The notes beneath the pieces are model-generated. The model was given only the letters and a program-made list of their open reading frames with translations. It was not told the origin of the DNA and did no database searches. This document shows positions 31,533-38,608 of a stretch of 38,608 bases of DNA, piece after piece. The stretch lies in assembly GCA_025201805.1 (NCBI GenBank), contig MU619365.1:6802-45409 (forward strand). Reading direction: 5' to 3'. Source of the DNA: Parasitella parasitica (lineage: Eukaryota; Mucoromycota; Mucoromycetes; Mucorales; Mucoraceae). How positions within the stretch are numbered: position 1 is the stretch's first letter; each line of letters begins with the position of its first letter. Both the position numbers and the translations under genes were made by a program.

Positions 31533-32438
31533 TTACAGTTTGCCTTTTGTGATCCAACCATCAATGCCCTCAACAATCTGATCTCCAACGGCGTTGACAT
31601 CTTGTTCATTTTTACCCACTACGCTGACAACAACCCGCGCTCCGTCCTTGCCTTGGCCCCAGTTTGGATAGCTGCCGATTTTGATTTGTTTTGATGAGCA
31701 CAGGTCTTGTAGCTTTGTTAAAAACGGCGCAATCTCACCCTCTTGCAGTCTCGTCGCTATCTGCACTCGGTGATACGACTGATGCTCTCCCATCAACACT
31801 TTAAAATGCGGCTTCAGAGAGTCAAGTAACGACTCGAATAATCGTGGTATCCCAGGCAGGACATGTACATTCTTGTTGACGACCACGACAGGAACCCACA
31901 TATCATCGTTATTGCGCAGCTTTTCGGAGGGCTCAGGAAAGATGGCCATCCGCTTCCTCTCTTCTGTCAAGCTCCAGTCCGCGAATTTAGCTTTGGACAC
32001 CTGTTCCATGCGCACGCATGTTTCCTCGTCCAGTTTCAAAGGTAAGCTGAATGTCTTTGCAAGTGCTGCATACGTAATGTCGTCATGAGTGGGCCCAATG
32101 CCTCCGCTGGTGAATACAAGATCATGCTGGCTCGACAGCCGCTTGATTGTCTCTTCGATCGCTTCATAGTCGTCCGGAATCGTTTCTATTCTTTTCAAAT
32201 CCACTCCCAGTTCGAATAGATACTTGGCTAAGTGTCACTGAAATATTAGCAGCAAAGTAAGTGTATCGAGCCGCCGCCCCTCCCCTCGTTTACCTAAGTA
32301 GTTTGCATTGGAGTCTCGGGTTTTACCATTAAGGATTTCATCGCCAATAATACAGCAAGCAGCAGAGAATGAGCGGTGACTCATAGTGGCATGGACAGGA
32401 TGTTTTGCGAGGGGAATACGTAAAAGTGCTTTCAACAT
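31533..32438 (-). CDS. MoCF/CinA-type molybdopterin-binding-domain protein
   Basis: Exons are 32438-32294 and 32227-31533, with consistent phase and 279 residues. The MoCF_biosynth fold (MoaB/CinA N-terminal type) is marked by CIIGDEILNGKTRDSNANYL, then DLVFTSGGIGPTHDDIT (about 84-100) and HVLPGIPRLFESL. Fungal members are often named FAD-synthetase-like because the same domain precedes human FAD synthase, but there is no PAPS-reductase-like domain here, so FAD synthesis should not be assumed. A CinA-like pyrophosphatase or nucleotide-repair role is possible. The N-terminus before residue 25 is basic and hydrophobic and could target mitochondria; an in-frame Met at residue 19 offers a shorter form. 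It is co-directional with FPGS. Confidence 0.85.
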
Positions 32439-32589
32439 GTTTTTTTTTTTTGAAGCAAAGAAACAAACACATCCAATGCGCGGTGACTTTTTCGGAACCC
32501 ACACGTTCTTTACTTATTTCCTTGTCACCTCATTCATACAAGTTTCTCTAGTCTACCACGTTTTGCTTCTTTAGGTGCTACTGAAGAAC

Positions 32590-33152
32590 TTCCATCTTTC
32601 TTTTTTTGTTTGAAGTCTGGGCATTCGGACGCCTTACTCTAATATTCACAACACCAGATGGACTTACAGCTCCCAAGTAGTGTCGTAGTTTTTGCTTTGG
32701 TTTTGGGAACGACAACTACAGCCCTTTCACCTTTTTTAGCCCAAGCTACAGAACGCTTCAAGTTGCTATGGGACGCAGTTTCATCTATGAACACACAATT
32801 ACTCATGTAGTCTATATCAGTCTTCAGTCGATCTTTCACACAAGGTCTATCGCTTTTCGATCTTTTCGGGGCTGTCGGTAAGAGAATACAAGCTGGTACC
32901 AGGAATCATCACACCCAATGACATGGGGATATAATCGGTGTCAGCAGCAGGAGCAAAATCAGTCCCGTTAAACCTGAATCCTGGAACCTCATCATTACCA
33001 CCACGCAAAAGTTTGCAGTTGACTAGCAAGCTCATCTGTATATCTCCTTCTATCTGAATCGCATGGAAGATTAGCTTGAGATTGGAAAGGCTCTGAATTC
33101 ACACATTATTGATCTGCTGCTCGTCTGCTATTTCATCGGCTATTTGAGACAT
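32590..33152 (-). pseudogene. DDE (IS630-like) transposase relic
   Basis: On the minus strand a 5' part begins MSQIADEIADEQQINN and continues through SLGVMIPGTSLYSLTDSPEK in shifting frames. It leads to the transposase core DIDYMSNCVFIDE (first catalytic Asp), LKRSVAWAKKGERAVVVVPK and, after a one-base frameshift near 32680, AVSPSGVVNIRVRRPNA. The domain then ends, and the second Asp and the Glu are absent, so the element is truncated and dead. The family resembles the relic at 18.8-19.3 kb in layout (W-KKG, then LGA-S-GVVN). Confidence 0.75.
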
Positions 33153-33346
33153 GTACTTTTAATGCTCTACAAATGAATTTATCTCGAGCATCAATGCTTG
33201 TGGTTTTTCTGACAAACTTATTGTAATATGGCTCGCGTGAGCATGACGATTATCCATCTCATTACCAGCATTATAACTGTAAATCTGAGAGAACGTTGGG
33301 CGTTCTCCAGCCGCTACCCATTAAGTGGTACGCACTTCCGTGTAAT

Positions 33347-34085
33347 TTAAAGGTGTATGCACCACCACCTCGAGTTTCTTATTCTCTCGACTTCTCTTGC
33401 TCTCTTGCTCTCTTGCAGTCTGATTTGTTTTTTTCTCAACTCCCATTGAAACAAACTCAACACCCTGTTATATGACCTTATATTGTTCATAAACTCCCTA
33501 CATTCGCTTGCTGATCCTGTTAGCAAAGCAGCAAATAAAAGCGGTGTTGGTTTAAGAGGTTTAATCTTGAAAGAGCTGTTTTGCACAGCATAGTTAAAAT
33601 TTAGGGTTGGTATTAAATGATGTTCTGATTCTCTCAACAATTTACATCAGGGGTCCACAGCCAGTACACTCCACGCTCACACGGCCACGGTCATCTCTCT
33701 CAGTGCACAATCTTGCGGGATCCTTTGCAATATTTCGTATGCAAAATTATTTGTTGCTCTTGGGCGTCGTGAGTTTGTTGGGATTGTTGGGTCTGCGGAG
33801 CCTGTTGTGCTTCCAGAAGGATTTGGGTTATTAGGGCAAGAACTGTTCGTACGGTACTTCTTGAATGCCCTAATTGCTGACATGAGGCACATGTAATTAC
33901 ACTGACTTGAGGTGTGTGGGGGGAGGGTGTTATGTCACTTTCTCCAACAGATTGAGCGTCCGCATTTGTATCATTTGTAGGAATACCACTGTTTTTTGGA
34001 TTGTTAGGACATGAATCAAGTGATTTTCTTGAATGACCTAATATATGGCATGAAGCACAACGCTTGGTTTGCTGGTGGCAGATCG
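33347..34085 (-). pseudogene. Second Helitron relic, zinc-knuckle N-terminus
   Basis: The minus strand begins near 34085 with a CCHC-type knuckle, CASCHILGHSRKSLDSCPN. A second knuckle start, CASCQQLGHSR, follows, and a frameshift separates it from its last Cys (SSCPNNPNPSGSTTG). After more linker and a stop near 33677, another frame carries LLTGSASECREFMNNIRSYN, a signature region of Helitron N-terminal parts that corresponds to HPRSAHFLQHMRRYN in the first relic. The remainder is missing. Arrangement and similarity suggest a different Helitron family from the copy at 8.7-9.7 kb. The knuckles alone could come from other elements, so the Helitron call rests on the second motif. Confidence 0.65.
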
Positions 34086-34420
34086 TTGCGAGTCTGGATA
34101 GAAGTAATGCAGCCCCTCATTACTTCATAATGGATAATGCTCGTATACATACCGCTGAATTGATTAAAAATTATTTTAGATATGAAACAAGGCATCATGT
34201 TCACTTTTAGCCGGCGTACAGTCCATTTTTAAACCTTATTGAAGAGTGCTTCTCTAAATTGAAAGGCTTGGTCAGAAGAAAACCTGGATTGGATGCTAAA
34301 GAGCTCGTAAATTGCATTGGAGAATCCAGTAAACAAATAGTTAGTGATAATTGCCAAGGTTGTGTTGATCATAGCATCACTTTTTTTAAAAAATGCCTAG
34401 ATGAAGACGAGATTTACTGA
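34086..34420 (+). pseudogene. DDE transposase C-terminal relic with internal stop
   Basis: The plus frame reads SLDRSNAAPHYFIMDNARIH (second catalytic Asp), then RYETRHHVHF, an in-frame TAG where a Leu is expected, PAYSPFLNLIEECFSKLKG (catalytic Glu) and ends CLDEDEIY at TGA 34418-34420. This is the last third of a Tc1/IS630-like transposase. The N-terminal two thirds are missing; the break coincides with the start of the Helitron-like relic on the other strand at about 34085. Confidence 0.85.
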
Positions 34421-34630
34421 ATACAATAAAATTCACATTTTTGTAACCTAAACTTTCACAGGTTTAAAACAGTGACCATCTCAGAAAAGTTTTGATTTTC
34501 TTGTTTTTGAATGAAAAATCCGGTATCAATGCTGCTGCTGCTGCCAAACATTAGAAGCATTATATTTTAACAGTGGCATGTAGCCTGAAAGAGGGGGTAA
34601 TCAGGGTTTTATCACAAGAATTGCGGAGGT
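34421..34630. other. Spacer before the arrestin-like gene
   Basis: Short AT-rich spacer with a (GCT)5-like microsatellite near 34530-34545. It is probably the arrestin-like gene's 3' region. Confidence 0.4.
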
Positions 34631-36084
34631 TCAAGCAGCGCTACTTGAAGTGGAAAAAGACCTTCGGGGAGAGGTTGAAGGCGATACAATAGGAGGCACC
34701 ATCAAATGCCCTGAAGCATCTTCATGGGTTTGCAATAAGCATAAATCATCATCTGGATCAACAGGACTGCCTGGCATCCAACCCTCTTCAGGGCTTGGGC
34801 TTGGGCTTGGGCTTGGGATTGGAGATTCATGTATGATAAAGCTAGGGACATCTGCATTGTCTTCATTTGCAAATGGGATCTGCAATTTCGGTGGCTCGGT
34901 GGAGCAGTAAGGCATGGTTGTGATAAACAGAGGTAACCTAACAGCTTGTGCATTCAGAAACAGCTGCGAAGTCGTGCAGCCTTCCCAACTGCTACCCATA
35001 GCAGGCACAATGATAAACACCTCATAGGTTATATCAATGTACTTTCCAAAATGGCTCTGTGTAGTGGGGACACAGAAAGAAGGCACTATAAACGGACAGA
35101 TAGTGGTAATGTCGTCTGTGTGTTTTGGTATCGATACATAGAATGATTCGTTCAGGATCTGGCGCTGCTTATGTTGATAAGATGGTCCTGATGATATTGG
35201 CAGATCAGGATGTTTATTGTTATCTTTCAACGATGTTGCCGTGGATACCAGTATTATGTGCACCTGATTTATACTATAAGAGGATCGGTTGTGGGTATGT
35301 AATTTGATGGAGCACAAATCACCTAAAAGGATAAACAGAGAAATGTTAACAGCAGGAAACGGGACGTATCCTCGAATAGATATTTATTACCTGGGCAAGA
35401 CGATGGGTTAACAAAGCTTGCTGTGATCTGCACGTATTCGCTGCCCTGCTCAAGCTTTATACATCTGTTGCGGGTTGCAAATTGATTCATACGGTCATCA
35501 AATGTCACAAGTGGTAAATAGGTCAGAGGCACGCTGGCAGTTGATTTCTGTTTATGCGCCTTATTGTCCAGTGTAAAGTCCAAGTGACCTTGTAGCGTGT
35601 ATTCGATACGATGACCAAGGTAAGAATCCCTGATCGTAGGCGGGTAATTGACTGAAGATGGTAGTTGAATCGCAAACAGGTAAATATGGCTGCCCTTTTC
35701 CAGTACTTCGTATGCATCTAGAAAATTATGCAGAATAAAATGAGCTTGCTTTTATTGTGTGTTATACAAACAACCCCCCCCCCTTACTTTGACTCCAAAT
35801 AATAGATTCCACGGAAAGAATTTTCGTAGGCTCTTGGTCTTGATCCCATTCTTGACACGAAAAGACAGCCGTTATTGATTTGGCTCGAATCGGCTTATCC
35901 AGAAACAGCTTTACACTTCCTGCGTTACCCGGTCTTTAATGACGGTCTCAACAGGCTACACAATAAACTTACCATTGATGATGGAAGCAGGACCAAATGC
36001 AATGACATTCTTTCCAGTACCCGAAGCGACTGTCAGCTCAAACCTCTGAATTGGCTTTGTTTTAAAGACCTTGGAAAACTTCAT
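34631..36084 (-). CDS. Arrestin-like (ART/alpha-arrestin) protein
   Basis: Exons are 36084-35973, 35919-35788, 35717-35391 and 35322-34631; all phases agree and the product is 420 residues. The N-terminal arrestin sheet shows GSVKLFLDKPIRAKSITAVF, VESIIWSQNAYEVLEKGSH and IYLFAIQLPSSVNYPPTIRD, followed by GHRIEYTLQGHLDFTL. The C-terminal domain has LCSIKLHTHNRSSYSINQVH and IDITYEVFIIVPAMGSSWEG. Fungal alpha-arrestins act as adaptors that bring Rsp5-type ubiquitin ligases to plasma-membrane transporters for endocytosis. I see no PPxY motif, so direct ligase binding is doubtful here. The tail is Ser/Pro-rich and includes an SP-repeat (IPSPSPSPSPEEGW) encoded by a small GGGCTT minisatellite. Confidence 0.85.
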
Positions 36085-38608
36085 TTGATTTATGATGAGG
36101 AAGGGAAAAAAAAAAAAAAAAAAAGAAGGCGAAATGGAATAAATGACTAAAACAAGTACAAAATACGGTATGTGACTATATCACAGTTGGTCATGATTGG
36201 ATATGCTTCAGATCATTGTCATTGAGGTTATGCCTTTGGGTCTACATGGAATTGTGAATGTTGAGATGATTTAATATTTAGTCAGCTGCTTTCCTCTAGA
36301 TACAATATGACAAGGATAAACGCATGATATGCATGCTATGATTTGGAGCAAATGAATGAATCCTGACACTTTCATAATCGTACAGATGCATTGCTCCATT
36401 ACCAAGGTATGACAGCACATCTTCCTTTTCCTTTACTTTCCTTGATTACCCATTTCTTTTGCTCTAATATTGCCCGATAGAATGTTATCTTCTAAAATTT
36501 TCTTGACACAGTCTGTAATACTACGATTATACTCAGAGCACGATATATTCAATCGTAACGTTCTACTCTTGGTGTATCATTTTAATAACACCCTTTTGAA
36601 TCATGGGTTTTTTATTCGCTGCATATATAGAGAAGAATCGTTCAGATATCGTTCTCGGTAAAAATCGTTCTCTGAAATATAGGTAGCATTCTAATATTCC
36701 GACTTGTTTCCCATAAGAAGGTAGTAACTAGTGATATTATAGTATGCAATGATATATATCCCCACCATCAATATATACTATAGCAATCGCATTCCACAAT
36801 CTTACCCTCAAAAGAAGAGCGCTCCTGTGAAAACTTTTAAATTCCACAACGGAGGCTCAGGCTTGACCCACATTAACGTTTTCCTTTTTTCATCTGTGCT
36901 TGATTTTTCACCAGAGTGTAGCCAGCATGGAGTGAGCGAAGCCGAACGGAAGAAAAAATTCAACTTTGGGACGACCTTCAGGGAGGTTTTTAGGCAGGGT
37001 TTTGGGGTCCAAGCTAATAATATATCCTAATACTAGTATGATGACTGTATGTCACTACGTCTTTAGATTTTGGATATGAAAACAAGCAGATTTTACAGAT
37101 TTTACAGATTTTACAGCGTATGGTCCTATAGCAAGTACTAAATTTAGCAAGTAAATCATGTCCAAGTTCCCAAGTAAACTTGTAAATTACGTTTTAGCAC
37201 ACCTATTGTATTAAGTAATGCGTTGAAAAGGCTTGAATTTAACAAGCTAGAGGCAATCTTGTGTTTTTACTGTAAACTTTGTTGGCTTATTTCTCTACAA
37301 GTCATCAAGACATTTTGATTTGAGTGATTATTAAAATTGGTTTGTAACTTAATTCTCTACTAGATGTGCAAGTTTCAGATGGGAATAAACATAATAATAT
37401 TTTTTTGTATTTTTCAAGCAGGGGCTTGATTTGTTTTCATAACTTCCAAGGCAACAAAGGGTATATAAAGTATATGTTTTTTGCAATAAAATGTAGAGCT
37501 ACTAAATAGCTATTGAGTGGTTTTTTCTTCATAAAAAAATAAGCATCTTTCAGTGAGATCATGGAGAAAAAGGGAATTGGGTTTTTACCCTTTTGAAGGT
37601 TCCATTTTGGCTGCATAAACCTCGGGACGAAAAATCGTAGATTCAATTGGGTCTCGACAAAATTTCGCTTTTTGGCAAAAGTAGTTGAGGTAGAGCTGTG
37701 AACAAGATATTGATGTGTAGGTGTTGTCATGATAAATAGATTGGTTGAGTTTATAGGGTAGTATTATACTCAAATTATGGTCGCTTTTGATCAAAAAGTA
37801 TCAAAAAAGGTACTTTTTGATTATTTGAAGATTGGTGACATAAAAAGTTATCTGTATTGCCTTGTAATCTATATGATTCAATGAAAAATTCACTTTTTGT
37901 TAGAAAACACTTGGAACGGATATCAAATGTACCTATAAATTATTTGAGATATTAAGCAATGAAAATTGTTGGAATGGATCCAAGTTCAAATGGCAACATA
38001 CTACTGAGTTTAAATTTACCACTGCAAATAAACCTTTAGCAATACACCATCTATTTTCAATTCAGGAGCAGAGCATGATGCTAATAGGTAACTTGGGGAT
38101 TGTCTTGACATGAGTCAATGGCCGAGATGCTGGAAAATACGACCTCAAAACTAATTTTTATACATCTTCATTTTTTGGGCGACTAAAATAGGTTGAATGG
38201 AAATTGATAAGTAATTTTTTTCATTATGCTAATACAAAGTGACATATAAAAACAGAGCAGCAAAAGAAATTTGTTAGTCCAAAAAGTTGAGCTAGTTGAG
38301 CCATCCTACTACTGGGACTACTATGAGCTATAAGCTAAAAAAGAGTGGTGAGCGTTGTCGTGTAGCAATGTGACACTCGTATTGTTATATTAATAGCGTC
38401 CATTTGATGATAAGTCTATAATTCACCGAATCTAGAAAGAAATAAGGCATTTAGGGTCTTTAGGTAGATGGCTGTTCAGCCGTGGGTTGCTATGGATTTC
38501 ATCTAGTAGTAATAATGCTCAACGTCTCACACAATCTTTCAGTGGAAGCAATGCGGAGTTGTCTCCCTTTAAGCAAACTTTGCCACCTTCCTTGGTAATT
38601 TTTTTTTT
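36085..38608. other. Terminal 2.5 kb without a supported gene
   Basis: Poly(A) near 36106-36123 lies just upstream of the arrestin-like gene. A GC-richer patch at about 36915-37015 (GAGTGAGCGAAGCCGAACGG, then G-rich sequence) stands out from the AT-rich flanks and could be a small mobile-element remnant. A tandem ACAGATTTT 9-mer lies at 37086-37118. A minus-strand stretch at about 37590-37690 (ETQLNLRFFVPRFMQPKWN) looks coding-like but is short and unrecognised. The rest shows nothing. Confidence 0.45.
37086..37118. repeat. Tandem 9-mer ACAGATTTT
   Basis: About 3.5 perfect copies of a 9-bp unit in intergenic sequence. Confidence 0.85.

Noticed and set aside
1-38608. tRNA, rRNA and CRISPR features
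   Set aside because: I scanned by eye for tRNA T-loop motifs and for regularly spaced direct repeats and saw none convincing. A covariance-model search would be needed to exclude divergent tRNAs.

Overview
The window looks like nuclear DNA of a filamentous fungus, most probably an early-diverging mould of the Mucorales type. The reasons are an AT-rich background, many short GT-AG introns (roughly 50-100 nt), compact genes with fungal protein families (a StuA/Phd1-type APSES factor, an Nrg1-type zinc-finger protein, Atg101, Met6), and abundant broken transposons of kinds familiar from Mucorales. This placement is inference; no rRNA or other marker gene is present.

Layout. 0-2 kb: two weakly supported minus-strand 3' exon groups and a small plus-strand gene. 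2.3-7.8 kb: a five-exon MIT-domain gene (minus) and a five-exon APSES transcription factor (plus), divergent from a 1.1 kb spacer. 8.4-9.7 kb: a tandem G-rich palindromic repeat followed by a decayed Helitron. 10.4-12.7 kb: the ribosomal protein L35 gene with a 5'-truncated LINE inserted about 125 bp upstream of its start codon, flanked by a 12-bp target-site duplication. 13.3-14.9 kb: two K-channel-tetramerisation (T1/BTB) genes. 15.3-17.6 kb: an intronless cobalamin-independent methionine synthase gene. 18-23.8 kb: a gene-poor graveyard with two abutting DDE transposase relics of opposite polarity and a broken multi-exon gene of an unrecognised family. 23.9-25.0 kb: C2H2 zinc-finger regulator. 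26.9-36.1 kb: housekeeping cluster with mitochondrial phosphate carrier (plus), then Atg101, folylpolyglutamate synthase and a MoCF/CinA-type protein (all minus), two further DDE relics, a second Helitron relic and an arrestin-like gene (minus). 36.1-38.6 kb: no supported gene.

Functional links are loose, as is normal in fungi. Methionine synthase and folylpolyglutamate synthase both belong to one-carbon metabolism, because Met6 uses the polyglutamylated methyl-folate made by FPGS, but they are 12 kb apart. Atg101 acts in autophagy initiation and the MIT-domain protein probably in endosomal trafficking.

The most unusual observation is in the phosphate carrier. Its reading frame and conserved sequence can be restored with canonical splice sites only if a single-nucleotide exon (one G at 27126) is spliced between two well-formed introns. 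Other points of interest are the tandem 87-bp unit combining a G-quadruplex-type tract with a 29-bp palindrome, the LINE in the L35 promoter, and the multi-exon pseudogene at 20.5-22.2 kb. All splice models were derived by eye from reading-frame phase and GT-AG signals and have not been tested against transcripts.
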